A stretch of 64,000 bases of DNA from Pleodorina starrii (lineage: Eukaryota; Chlorophyta; Chlorophyceae; Chlamydomonadales; Volvocaceae), in the NCBI GenBank assembly GCA_030267565.1, contig BRXU01000007.1, positions 2,046,001 through 2,110,000 of the forward strand. Direction: 5' to 3'. Positions within the stretch are counted from its first letter, which is position 1. Each line of letters starts with the position of its first letter. Made by a program: the position numbers and the translations under genes. Shown in pieces: positions 1 to 13,534 of the stretch. The notes under the pieces were generated by a model. It had not been told where the DNA came from. It was given only the letters and a program-made list of their open reading frames with translations, and did not search any database.

Positions 1-3000
1 GCAGTGGGTGCGTGGCAAAGGGGAAGGGACGGCACCCGTCGATGGGTCGAGGGGGCACGTCGCGTGCGGGGCCAGGCCCAAGGAGGAAGACGCGGCACTC
101 GCCGAGGGGTTGGTCAGCGATTGCACACCACGCGCCAGGTTGGGCCTAACGGGGGGGGCGTCGCGCCGCCGGGACGGGGCGAGCAGCGTCGAGGGGTACG
201 GGGTGGGGCCCATGGCACACCGAAGAACCCAACATGGGCCAAAGGGGGGACGGCTAGATGATCACAGGTCGGCGGGGAAGCCGGCGCTCGCCAGAAAGGG
301 CGGGCACGCAAGGGGGGGGGCAGGTGCAACCGCACGGGACACCAGCACTCCGTTTGCTGAGCGACACGAATGCCGTCGGGATTACAGGGGATCCCACCTC
401 CCGAGGCCGGGACCCGGGCCGGCACCAGCAGGGGCGGGGCGACACGGGAGCGGGTGCAGCGCCTAAAGATCTGCCTGGCAAGCGGGTACGACTGGGACAG
501 GAGAGCAGGCGCCGGAGCCTGGGGGCCTGGAGCGGGACCCTACACCCGCTTCCTGCATCGGCTACGGCAGGGGATCGACTACCCGGGTGGGGGGCCCTGG
601 CCTGATGCCCGCGGCGGAGGCGCTGGAGGCCCTGGCCTGATGCCCGCGGCGGAGGCCCGCGCTGGTGTTTACATTGGTTATCGGTGGGCCTAAATCGGCC
701 AGAGATCCAGGCAGCCTGATATCAGCCTTGACGTTCGTCCGGGCTACAATTGAGGCTCTTGAGTATACGTTTCCAGATACAATCAGCTATGGGAGCAGTA
801 AGAACAACTGCAAAGTTCAATCTCCACCGTATGATGTGTTGGACGTCTCTTCCCTTCAATTGGACGCGCAAATGGTTCAGCGTACACACCCACAGCACGC
901 ATATATGATCTGATTTCCGGGGGGCGGCGCGCGCCGCGGGGTCTGCAAGGGAGGGGCACACCGCGCGCGGAACCGAGCCATGGGGAAAGGAGGGCGGCGC
1001 GCGCCGCGGGGCCTGCAAGAAAGGCGTGCACCGCGCACGGAACCGGGCACGAAGGGAGGGCTTCACGCGCCGCGGGCAGTGGGTGCGTGGCAAAGGGGAA
1101 GGGACGGCACCCGTCGATGGGTCGAGGGGGCACGTCGCGTGCGGGGCCAGGCCCAAGGAGGAAGACGCGGCACTCGCCGAGGGGTTGGTCAGCGATTGCA
1201 CACCACGCGCCAGGTTGGGCCTAACGGGGGGGGCGTCGCGCCGCCGGGACGGGGCGAGCAGCGTCGAGGGGTACGGGGTGGGGCCCATGGCACACCGAAG
1301 AACCCAACATGGGCCAAAGGGGGGACGGCTAGATGATCACAGGTCGGCGGGGAAGCCGGCGCTCGCCAGAAAGGGCGGGCACGCAAGGGGGGGGGCAGGT
1401 GCAACCGCACGGGACACCAGCACTCCGTTTGCTGAGCGACACGAATGCCGTCGGGATTACAGGGGATCCCACCTCCCGAGGCCGGGACCCGGGCCGGCAC
1501 CAGCAGGGGCGGGGCGACACGGGAGCGGGTGCAGCGCCTAAAGATCTGCCTGGCAAGCGGGTACGACTGGGACAGGAGAGCAGGCGCCGGAGCCTGGGGG
1601 CCTGGAGCGGGACCCTACACCCGCTTCCTGCATCGGCTACGGCAGGGGATCGACTACCCGGGTGGGGGGCCCTGGCCTGATGCCCGCGGCGGAGGCGCTG
1701 GAGGCCCTGGCCTGATGCCCGCGGCGGAGGCCCGCGCTGGTGTTTACATTGGTTATCGGTGGGCCTAAATCGGCCAGAGATCCAGGCAGCCTGATATCAG
1801 CCTTGACGTTCGTCCGGGCTACAATTGAGGCTCTTGAGTATACGTTTCCAGATACAATCAGCTATGGGAGCAGTAAGAACAACTGCAAAGTTCAATCTCC
1901 ACCGTATGATGTGTTGGACGTCTCTTCCCTTCAATTGGACGCGCAAATGGTTCAGCGTACACACCCACAGCACGCATATATGATCTGATTTCCGGGGGGC
2001 GGCGCGCGCCGCGGGGTCTGCAAGGGAGGGGCACACCGCGCGCGGAACCGAGCCATGGGGAAAGGAGGGCGGCGCGCGCCGCGGGGCCTGCAAGAAAGGC
2101 GTGCACCGCGCACGGAACCGGGCACGAAGGGAGGGCTTCACGCGCCGCGGGCAGTGGGTGCGTGGCAAAGGGGAAGGGACGGCACCCGTCGATGGGTCGA
2201 GGGGGCACGTCGCGTGCGGGGCCAGGCCCAAGGAGGAAGACGCGGCACTCGCCGAGGGGTTGGTCAGCGATTGCACACCACGCGCCAGGTTGGGCCTAAC
2301 GGGGGGGGCGTCGCGCCGCCGGGACGGGGCGAGCAGCGTCGAGGGGTACGGGGTGGGGCCCATGGCACACCGAAGAACCCAACATGGGCCAAAGGGGGGA
2401 CGGCTAGATGATCACAGGTCGGCGGGGAAGCCGGCGCTCGCCAGAAAGGGCGGGCACGCAAGGGGGGGGGCAGGTGCAACCGCACGGGACACCAGCACTC
2501 CGTTTGCTGAGCGACACGAATGCCGTCGGGATTACAGGGGATCCCACCTCCCGAGGCCGGGACCCGGGCCGGCACCAGCAGGGGCGGGGCGACACGGGAG
2601 CGGGTGCAGCGCCTAAAGATCTGCCTGGCAAGCGGGTACGACTGGGACAGGAGAGCAGGCGCCGGAGCCTGGGGGCCTGGAGCGGGACCCTACACCCGCT
2701 TCCTGCATCGGCTACGGCAGGGGATCGACTACCCGGGTGGGGGGCCCTGGCCTGATGCCCGCGGCGGAGGCGCTGGAGGCCCTGGCCTGATGCCCGCGGC
2801 GGAGGCCCGCGCTGGTGTTTACATTGGTTATCGGTGGGCCTAAATCGGCCAGAGATCCAGGCAGCCTGATATCAGCCTTGACGTTCGTCCGGGCTACAAT
2901 TGAGGCTCTTGAGTATACGTTTCCAGATACAATCAGCTATGGGAGCAGTAAGAACAACTGCAAAGTTCAATCTCCACCGTATGATGTGTTGGACGTCTCT

Positions 3001-6000
3001 TCCCTTCAATTGGACGCGCAAATGGTTCAGCGTACACACCCACAGCACGCATATATGATCTGATTTCCGGGGGGCGGCGCGCGCCGCGGGGTCTGCAAGG
3101 GAGGGGCACACCGCGCGCGGAACCGAGCCATGGGGAAAGGAGGGCGGCGCGCGCCGCGGGGCCTGCAAGAAAGGCGTGCACCGCGCACGGAACCGGGCAC
3201 GAAGGGAGGGCTTCACGCGCCGCGGGCAGTGGGTGCGTGGCAAAGGGGAAGGGACGGCACCCGTCGATGGGTCGAGGGGGCACGTCGCGTGCGGGGCCAG
3301 GCCCAAGGAGGAAGACGCGGCACTCGCCGAGGGGTTGGTCAGCGATTGCACACCACGCGCCAGGTTGGGCCTAACGGGGGGGGCGTCGCGCCGCCGGGAC
3401 GGGGCGAGCAGCGTCGAGGGGTACGGGGTGGGGCCCATGGCACACCGAAGAACCCAACATGGGCCAAAGGGGGGACGGCTAGATGATCACAGGTCGGCGG
3501 GGAAGCCGGCGCTCGCCAGAAAGGGCGGGCACGCAAGGGGGGGGGCAGGTGCAACCGCACGGGACACCAGCACTCCGTTTGCTGAGCGACACGAATGCCG
3601 TCGGGATTACAGGGGATCCCACCTCCCGAGGCCGGGACCCGGGCCGGCACCAGCAGGGGCGGGGCGACACGGGAGCGGGTGCAGCGCCTAAAGATCTGCC
3701 TGGCAAGCGGGTACGACTGGGACAGGAGAGCAGGCGCCGGAGCCTGGGGGCCTGGAGCGGGACCCTACACCCGCTTCCTGCATCGGCTACGGCAGGGGAT
3801 CGACTACCCGGGTGGGGGGCCCTGGCCTGATGCCCGCGGCGGAGGCGCTGGAGGCCCTGGCCTGATGCCCGCGGCGGAGGCCCGCGCTGGTGTTTACATT
3901 GGTTATCGGTGGGCCTAAATCGGCCAGAGATCCAGGCAGCCTGATATCAGCCTTGACGTTCGTCCGGGCTACAATTGAGGCTCTTGAGTATACGTTTCCA
4001 GATACAATCAGCTATGGGAGCAGTAAGAACAACTGCAAAGTTCAATCTCCACCGTATGATGTGTTGGACGTCTCTTCCCTTCAATTGGACGCGCAAATGG
4101 TTCAGCGTACACACCCACAGCACGCATATATGATCTGATTTCCGGGGGGCGGCGCGCGCCGCGGGGTCTGCAAGGGAGGGGCACACCGCGCGCGGAACCG
4201 AGCCATGGGGAAAGGAGGGCGGCGCGCGCCGCGGGGCCTGCAAGAAAGGCGTGCACCGCGCACGGAACCGGGCACGAAGGGAGGGCTTCACGCGCCGCGG
4301 GCAGTGGGTGCGTGGCAAAGGGGAAGGGACGGCACCCGTCGATGGGTCGAGGGGGCACGTCGCGTGCGGGGCCAGGCCCAAGGAGGAAGACGCGGCACTC
4401 GCCGAGGGGTTGGTCAGCGATTGCACACCACGCGCCAGGTTGGGCCTAACGGGGGGGGCGTCGCGCCGCCGGGACGGGGCGAGCAGCGTCGAGGGGTACG
4501 GGGTGGGGCCCATGGCACACCGAAGAACCCAACATGGGCCAAAGGGGGGACGGCTAGATGATCACAGGTCGGCGGGGAAGCCGGCGCTCGCCAGAAAGGG
4601 CGGGCACGCAAGGGGGGGGGCAGGTGCAACCGCACGGGACACCAGCACTCCGTTTGCTGAGCGACACGAATGCCGTCGGGATTACAGGGGATCCCACCTC
4701 CCGAGGCCGGGACCCGGGCCGGCACCAGCAGGGGCGGGGCGACACGGGAGCGGGTGCAGCGCCTAAAGATCTGCCTGGCAAGCGGGTACGACTGGGACAG
4801 GAGAGCAGGCGCCGGAGCCTGGGGGCCTGGAGCGGGACCCTACACCCGCTTCCTGCATCGGCTACGGCAGGGGATCGACTACCCGGGTGGGGGGCCCTGG
4901 CCTGATGCCCGCGGCGGAGGCGCTGGAGGCCCTGGCCTGATGCCCGCGGCGGAGGCCCGCGCTGGTGTTTACATTGGTTATCGGTGGGCCTAAATCGGCC
5001 AGAGATCCAGGCAGCCTGATATCAGCCTTGACGTTCGTCCGGGCTACAATTGAGGCTCTTGAGTATACGTTTCCAGATACAATCAGCTATGGGAGCAGTA
5101 AGAACAACTGCAAAGTTCAATCTCCACCGTATGATGTGTTGGACGTCTCTTCCCTTCAATTGGACGCGCAAATGGTTCAGCGTACACACCCACAGCACGC
5201 ATATATGATCTGATTTCCGGGGGGCGGCGCGCGCCGCGGGGTCTGCAAGGGAGGGGCACACCGCGCGCGGAACCGAGCCATGGGGAAAGGAGGGCGGCGC
5301 ACGCCGCGGGGCCTGCAAGAAAGGCGTGCACCGCGCACGGAACCGGGCACGAAGGGAGGGCTTCACGCGCCGCGGGCAGTGGGTGCGTGGCAAAGGGGAA
5401 GGGACGGCACCCGTCGATGGGTCGAGGGGGCACGTCGCGTGCGGGGCCAGGCCCAAGGAGGAAGACGCGGCACTCGCCGAGGGGTTGGTCAGCGATTGCA
5501 CACCACGCGCCAGGTTGGGCCTAACGGGGGGGGCGTCGCGCCGCCGGGACGGGGCGAGCAGCGTCGAGGGGTACGGGGTGGGGCCCATGGCACACCGAAG
5601 AACCCAACATGGGCCAAAGGGGGGACGGCTAGATGATCACAGGTCGGCGGGGAAGCCGGCGCTCGCCAGAAAGGGCGGGCACGCAAGGGGGGGGGCAGGT
5701 GCAACCGCACGGGACACCAGCACTCCGTTTGCTGAGCGACACGAATGCCGTCGGGATTACAGGGGATCCCACCTCCCGAGGCCGGGACCCGGGCCGGCAC
5801 CAGCAGGGGCGGGGCGACACGGGAGCGGGTGCAGCGCCTAAAGATCTGCCTGGCAAGCGGGTACGACTGGGACAGGAGAGCAGGCGCCGGAGCCTGGGGG
5901 CCTGGAGCGGGACCCTACACCCGCTTCCTGCATCGGCTACGGCAGGGGATCGACTACCCGGGTGGGGGGCCCTGGCCTGATGCCCGCGGCGGAGGCGCTG

Positions 6001-9000
6001 GAGGCCCTGGCCTGATGCCCGCGGCGGAGGCCCGCGCTGGTGTTTACATTGGTTATCGGTGGGCCTAAATCGGCCAGAGATCCAGGCAGCCTGATATCAG
6101 CCTTGACGTTCGTCCGGGCTACAATTGAGGCTCTTGAGTATACGTTTCCAGATACAATCAGCTATGGGAGCAGTAAGAACAACTGCAAAGTTCAATCTCC
6201 ACCGTATGATGTGTTGGACGTCTCTTCCCTTCAATTGGACGCGCAAATGGTTCAGCGTACACACCCACAGCACGCATATATGATCTGATTTCCGGGGGGC
6301 GGCGCGCGCCGCGGGGTCTGCAAGGGAGGGGCACACCGCGCGCGGAACCGAGCCATGGGGAAAGGAGGGCGGCGCGCGCCGCGGGGCCTGCAAGAAAGGC
6401 GTGCACCGCGCACGGAACCGGGCACGAAGGGAGGGCTTCACGCGCCGCGGGCAGTGGGTGCGTGGCAAAGGGGAAGGGACGGCACCCGTCGATGGGTCGA
6501 GGGGGCACGTCGCGTGCGGGGCCAGGCCCAAGGAGGAAGACGCGGCACTCGCCGAGGGGTTGGTCAGCGATTGCACACCACGCGCCAGGTTGGGCCTAAC
6601 GGGGGGGGCGTCGCGCCGCCGGGACGGGGCGAGCAGCGTCGAGGGGTACGGGGTGGGGCCCATGGCACACCGAAGAACCCAACATGGGCCAAAGGGGGGA
6701 CGGCTAGATGATCACAGGTCGGCGGGGAAGCCGGCGCTCGCCAGAAAGGGCGGGCACGCAAGGGGGGGGGCAGGTGCAACCGCACGGGACACCAGCACTC
6801 CGTTTGCTGAGCGACACGAATGCCGTCGGGATTACAGGGGATCCCACCTCCCGAGGCCGGGACCCGGGCCGGCACCAGCAGGGGCGGGGCGACACGGGAG
6901 CGGGTGCAGCGCCTAAAGATCTGCCTGGCAAGCGGGTACGACTGGGACAGGAGAGCAGGCGCCGGAGCCTGGGGGCCTGGAGCGGGACCCTACACCCGCT
7001 TCCTGCATCGGCTACGGCAGGGGATCGACTACCCGGGTGGGGGGCCCTGGCCTGATGCCCGCGGCGGAGGCGCTGGAGGCCCTGGCCTGATGCCCGCGGC
7101 GGAGGCCCGCGCTGGTGTTTACATTGGTTATCGGTGGGCCTAAATCGGCCAGAGATCCAGGCAGCCTGATATCAGCCTTGACGTTCGTCCGGGCTACAAT
7201 TGAGGCTCTTGAGTATACGTTTCCAGATACAATCAGCTATGGGAGCAGTAAGAACAACTGCAAAGTTCAATCTCCACCGTATGATGTGTTGGACGTCTCT
7301 TCCCTTCAATTGGACGCGCAAATGGTTCAGCGTACACACCCACAGCACGCATATATGATCTGATTTCCGGGGGGCGGCGCGCGCCGCGGGGTCTGCAAGG
7401 GAGGGGCACACCGCGCGCGGAACCGAGCCATGGGGAAAGGAGGGCGGCGCGCGCCGCGGGGCCTGCAAGAAAGGCGTGCACCGCGCACGGAACCGGGCAC
7501 GAAGGGAGGGCTTCACGCGCCGCGGGCAGTGGGTGCGTGGCAAAGGGGAAGGGACGGCACCCGTCGATGGGTCGAGGGGGCACGTCGCGTGCGGGGCCAG
7601 GCCCAAGGAGGAAGACGCGGCACTCGCCGAGGGGTTGGTCAGCGATTGCACACCACGCGCCAGGTTGGGCCTAACGGGGGGGGCGTCGCGCCGCCGGGAC
7701 GGGGCGAGCAGCGTCGAGGGGTACGGGGTGGGGCCCATGGCACACCGAAGAACCCAACATGGGCCAAAGGGGGGACGGCTAGATGATCACAGGTCGGCGG
7801 GGAAGCCGGCGCTCGCCAGAAAGGGCGGGCACACAAGGGGGGGGGCAGGTGCAACCGCACGGGACACCAGCACTCCGTTTGCTGAGCGACACGAATGCCG
7901 TCGGGATTACAGGGGATCCCACCTCCCGAGGCCGGGACCCGGGCCGGCACCAGCAGGGGCGGGGCGACACGGGAGCGGGTGCAGCGCCTAAAGATCTGCC
8001 TGGCAAGCGGGTACGACTGGGACAGGAGAGCAGGCGCCGGAGCCTGGGGGCCTGGAGCGGGACCCTACACCCGCTTCCTGCATCGGCTACGGCAGGGGAT
8101 CGACTACCCGGGTGGGGGGCCCTGGCCTGATGCCCGCGGCGGAGGCGCTGGAGGCCCTGGCCTGATGCCCGCGGCGGAGGCCCGCGCTGGTGTTTACATT
8201 GGTTATCGGTGGGCCTAAATCGGCCAGAGATCCAGGCAGCCTGATATCAGCCTTGACGTTCGTCCGGGCTACAATTGAGGCTCTTGAGTATACGTTTCCA
8301 GATACAATCAGCTATGGGAGCAGTAAGAACAACTGCAAAGTTCAATCTCCACCGTATGATGTGTTGGACGTCTCTTCCCTTCAATTGGACGCGCAAATGG
8401 TTCAGCGTACACACCCACAGCACGCATATATGATCTGATTTCCGGGGGGCGGCGCGCGCCGCGGGGTCTGCAAGGGAGGGGCACACCGCGCGCGGAACCG
8501 AGCCATGGGGAAAGGAGGGCGGCGCGCGCCGCGGGGCCTGCAAGAAAGGCGTGCACCGCGCACGGAACCGGGCACGAAGGGAGGGCTTCACGCGCCGCGG
8601 GCAGTGGGTGCGTGGCAAAGGGGAAGGGACGGCACCCGTCGATGGGTCGAGGGGGCACGTCGCGTGCGGGGCCAGGCCCAAGGAGGAAGACGCGGCACTC
8701 GCCGAGGGGTTGGTCAGCGATTGCACACCACGCGCCAGGTTGGGCCTAACGGGGGGGGCGTCGCGCCGCCGGGACGGGGCGAGCAGCGTCGAGGGGTACG
8801 GGGTGGGGCCCATGGCACACCGAAGAACCCAACATGGGCCAAAGGGGGGACGGCTAGATGATCACAGGTCGGCGGGGAAGCCGGCGCTCGCCAGAAAGGG
8901 CGGGCACGCAAGGGGGGGGGCAGGTGCAACCGCACGGGACACCAGCACTCCGTTTGCTGAGCGACACGAATGCCGTCGGGATTACAGGGGATCCCACCTC

Positions 9001-12000
9001 CCGAGGCCGGGACCCGGGCCGGCACCAGCAGGGGCGGGGCGACACGGGAGCGGGTGCAGCGCCTAAAGATCTGCCTGGCAAGCGGGTACGACTGGGACAG
9101 GAGAGCAGGCGCCGGAGCCTGGGGGCCTGGAGCGGGACCCTACACCCGCTTCCTGCATCGGCTACGGCAGGGGATCGACTACCCGGGTGGGGGGCCCTGG
9201 CCTGATGCCCGCGGCGGAGGCGCTGGAGGCCCTGGCCTGATGCCCGCGGCGGAGGCCCGCGCTGGTGTTTACATTGGTTATCGGTGGGCCTAAATCGGCC
9301 AGAGATCCAGGCAGCCTGATATCAGCCTTGACGTTCGTCCGGGCTACAATTGAGGCTCTTGAGTATACGTTTCCAGATACAATCAGCTATGGGAGCAGTA
9401 AGAACAACTGCAAAGTTCAATCTCCACCGTATGATGTGTTGGACGTCTCTTCCCTTCAATTGGACGCGCAAATGGTTCAGCGTACACACCCACAGCACGC
9501 ATATATGATCTGATTTCCGGGGGGCGGCGCGCGCCGCGGGGTCTGCAAGGGAGGGGCACACCGCGCGCGGAACCGAGCCATGGGGAAAGGAGGGCGGCGC
9601 GCGCCGCGGGGCCTGCAAGAAAGGCGTGCACCGCGCACGGAACCGGGCACGAAGGGAGGGCTTCACGCGCCGCGGGCAGTGGGTGCGTGGCAAAGGGGAA
9701 GGGACGGCACCCGTCGATGGGTCGAGGGGGCACGTCGCGTGCGGGGCCAGGCCCAAGGAGGAAGACGCGGCACTCGCCGAGGGGTTGGTCAGCGATTGCA
9801 CACCACGCGCCAGGTTGGGCCTAACGGGGGGGGCGTCGCGCCGCCGGGACGGGGCGAGCAGCGTCGAGGGGTACGGGGTGGGGCCCATGGCACACCGAAG
9901 AACCCAACATGGGCCAAAGGGGGGACGGCTAGATGATCACAGGTCGGCGGGGAAGCCGGCGCTCGCCAGAAAGGGCGGGCACGCAAGGGGGGGGGCAGGT
10001 GCAACCGCACGGGACACCAGCACTCCGTTTGCTGAGCGACACGAATGCCGTCGGGATTACAGGGGATCCCACCTCCCGAGGCCGGGACCCGGGCCGGCAC
10101 CAGCAGGGGCGGGGCGACACGGGAGCGGGTGCAGCGCCTAAAGATCTGCCTGGCAAGCGGGTACGACTGGGACAGGAGAGCAGGCGCCGGAGCCTGGGGG
10201 CCTGGAGCGGGACCCTACACCCGCTTCCTGCATCGGCTACGGCAGGGGATCGACTACCCGGGTGGGGGGCCCTGGCCTGATGCCCGCGGCGGAGGCGCTG
10301 GAGGCCCTGGCCTGATGCCCGCGGCGGAGGCCCGCGCTGGTGTTTACATTGGTTATCGGTGGGCCTAAATCGGCCAGAGATCCAGGCAGCCTGATATCAG
10401 CCTTGACGTTCGTCCGGGCTACAATTGAGGCTCTTGAGTATACGTTTCCAGATACAATCAGCTATGGGAGCAGTAAGAACAACTGCAAAGTTCAATCTCC
10501 ACCGTATGATGTGTTGGACGTCTCTTCCCTTCAATTGGACGCGCAAATGGTTCAGCGTACACACCCACAGCACGCATATATGATCTGATTTCCGGGGGGC
10601 GGCGCGCGCCGCGGGGTCTGCAAGGGAGGGGCACACCGCGCGCGGAACCGAGCCATGGGGAAAGGAGGGCGGCGCGCGCCGCGGGGCCTGCAAGAAAGGC
10701 GTGCACCGCGCACGGAACCGGGCACGAAGGGAGGGCTTCACGCGCCGCGGGCAGTGGGTGCGTGGCAAAGGGGAAGGGACGGCACCCGTCGATGGGTCGA
10801 GGGGGCACGTCGCGTGCGGGGCCAGGCCCAAGGAGGAAGACGCGGCACTCGCCGAGGGGTTGGTCAGCGATTGCACACCACGCGCCAGGTTGGGCCTAAC
10901 GGGGGGGGCGTCGCGCCGCCGGGACGGGGCGAGCAGCGTCGAGGGGTACGGGGTGGGGCCCATGGCACACCGAAGAACCCAACATGGGCCAAAGGGGGGA
11001 CGGCTAGATGATCACAGGTCGGCGGGGAAGCCGGCGCTCGCCAGAAAGGGCGGGCACGCAAGGGGGGGGGCAGGTGCAACCGCACGGGACACCAGCACTC
11101 CGTTTGCTGAGCGACACGAATGCCGTCGGGATTACAGGGGATCCCACCTCCCGAGGCCGGGACCCGGGCCGGCACCAGCAGGGGCGGGGCGACACGGGAG
11201 CGGGTGCAGCGCCTAAAGATCTGCCTGGCAAGCGGGTACGACTGGGACAGGAGAGCAGGCGCCGGAGCCTGGGGGCCTGGAGCGGGACCCTACACCCGCT
11301 TCCTGCATCGGCTACGGCAGGGGATCGACTACCCGGGTGGGGGGCCCTGGCCTGATGCCCGCGGCGGAGGCGCTGGAGGCCCTGGCCTGATGCCCGCGGC
11401 GGAGGCCCGCGCTGGTGTTTACATTGGTTATCGGTGGGCCTAAATCGGCCAGAGATCCAGGCAGCCTGATATCAGCCTTGACGTTCGTCCGGGCTACAAT
11501 TGAGGCTCTTGAGTATACGTTTCCAGATACAATCAGCTATGGGAGCAGTAAGAACAACTGCAAAGTTCAATCTCCACCGTATGATGTGTTGGACGTCTCT
11601 TCCCTTCAATTGGACGCGCAAATGGTTCAGCGTACACACCCACAGCACGCATATATGATCTGATTTCCGGGGGGCGGCGCGCGCCGCGGGGTCTGCAAGG
11701 GAGGGGCACACCGCGCGCGGAACCGAGCCATGGGGAAAGGAGGGCGGCGCGCGCCGCGGGGCCTGCAAGAAAGGCGTGCACCGCGCACGGAACCGGGCAC
11801 GAAGGGAGGGCTTCACGCGCCGCGGGCAGTGGGTGCGTGGCAAAGGGGAAGGGACGGCACCCGTCGATGGGTCGAGGGGGCACGTCGCGTGCGGGGCCAG
11901 GCCCAAGGAGGAAGACGCGGCACTCGCCGAGGGGTTGGTCAGCGATTGCACACCACGCGCCAGGTTGGGCCTAACGGGGGGGGCGTCGCGCCGCCGGGAC

Positions 12001-12446
12001 GGGGCGAGCAGCGTCGAGGGGTACGGGGTGGGGCCCATGGCACACCGAAGAACCCAACATGGGCCAAAGGGGGGACGGCTAGATGATCACAGGTCGGCGG
12101 GGAAGCCGGCGCTCGCCAGAAAGGGCGGGCACGCAAGGGGGGGGGCAGGTGCAACCGCACGGGACACCAGCACTCCGTTTGCTGAGCGACACGAATGCCG
12201 TCGGGATTACAGGGGATCCCACCTCCCGAGGCCGGGACCCGGGCCGGCACCAGCAGGGGCGGGGCGACACGGGAGCGGGTGCAGCGCCTAAAGATCTGCC
12301 TGGCAAGCGGGTACGACTGGGACAGGAGAGCAGGCGCCGGAGCCTGGGGGCCTGGAGCGGGACCCTACACCCGCTTCCTGCATCGGCTACGGCAGGGGAT
12401 CGACTACCCGGGTGGGGGGCCCTGGCCTGATGCCCGCGGCGGAGGC
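1..12446. repeat. 1075-bp satellite array, about 11.6 copies
   Basis: Base 1 matches base 1076, and every landmark recurs every 1075 bases up to 12446, where the last monomer breaks off inside a short internal duplication. The array enters from outside the window. Monomers are almost identical: I noticed only single-base changes near 5301 and 7833. Each monomer has a very GC-rich part with an imperfect internal duplication of about 80 bp (monomer bases ~918-1075) and a ~33-bp duplication (~592-650), plus an AT-richer patch (~664-917). Open frames of 80-190 codons occur on both strands in every monomer. They overlap each other, have no recognisable domain and are best read as shadows of GC-rich sequence. 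Confidence 0.97.
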
Positions 12447-13534
12447 CGGCGAGGCAGCGACGGACCGGTAACTCCGGGAAATGCCGGGAAAGCCGAGGTC
12501 GGCGGGAGCCCCGGCGGGGTTGACGCTGGCGGGGGTCAGCCTCGCTGGAGAGGCGGTGAGGCCCGGAGGCGCGGGGTGGGGCGGCAGCACGTGTTTTGCT
12601 ACCCAGCCCGGGGAGCTAGCATGCCCGCCGCAACCGCCAACTCTGCCGCCGCTGCGGCGATGCTTGCCCGCCGCGCCGTCTGAGGCATCCGGCAGCCATT
12701 GCATCCGTGGGTACAAGAGCAGCACCGGGTCCCGCCGGGGCCCACAGCCGGGGAGGTGCGGGCGGCGCGAACACCGGCTGGCAGTGCAGCGCAGCGAGGG
12801 GGGGCTAAGGAGCTTACAGCGGGCGGGGCGTGGGCGGCCTCGGATTTCATCACATGCGGGGCTGGGCGGGTTCCCGTGGGAGTTGCGAGAGCTGGGGGTT
12901 GCGGCCGCGACACCGGCGACACCGGCGTGGACGCCCTCTCGCGCCGGGTTGCCCCCGGAGCCCGGGGTACTTCCTGTTCAGTCACGCCACGACGGCCGGC
13001 CTGGGGGCGGGGTGGTTGGGCGTGCACTTTGGAGGGGAAGTCCGGCTGCAAGGGAAGGAGAGACGGGAGAGTGGGCTAATGACGGGACAGGGAAACCGGG
13101 GGTCGAGACGAGGGAAGGGGTGAGGCGCCTTGAGGGCAAGGGTGGGAAAGTGGAGGTTCCCTGGTCGGAACCCGGCGTAGGAAGGGGAAGCGCCCGCATG
13201 TGGTCGGGCTGGTGACAGGGGAGGGAGTGGGATGGCACGGCCCCAGTAGACCCTCGGAATGTGGAGCGGGTGCCCCCCCTTACAGACTCTCACGGGGGGG
13301 GGGGGCAGGAGAGCGCCTGGGCGGGAAGGGGGAGCGGGTCAGCATGGGAAGCCCTGAGCGGAGAAGGCGAGTTATGGGCGGCCGACGGGTGAGACCCGGC
13401 CGAGGGCCCGATGTTGGATAAGGAGGAAGGCGCCGGTTGGCTCCCAGGGACGGGCGTCCCAGAGTGTGCCAGAGTCCGAGTAGATGGAATTTCCAATTTA
13501 ACAGCGCCATTATGAGCGGTGTTATCAGAGAGTG
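12447..13534. other. GC-rich unassigned flank of the satellite
   Basis: Unique G-rich sequence follows the truncated last monomer. A 244-codon plus-strand frame (12481-13215) overlaps other long frames on both strands and has no recognisable domain, so I do not call a gene. A run of G lies near 13295. I see no RNA gene here. Confidence 0.5.

Noticed and set aside
664..917. 5S rRNA or tRNA in the AT-richer part of the satellite
   Set aside because: I looked for internal promoter boxes and a 5S-like fold and saw none that fit.
8..12430. Repeated 107-188-codon frames in each satellite monomer
   Set aside because: Overlapping on both strands, no domain, high GC; expected by chance in such sequence.
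12481..13215. 244-codon frame after the satellite
   Set aside because: Competing frames on both strands, no start context or domain, only GC-rich composition.
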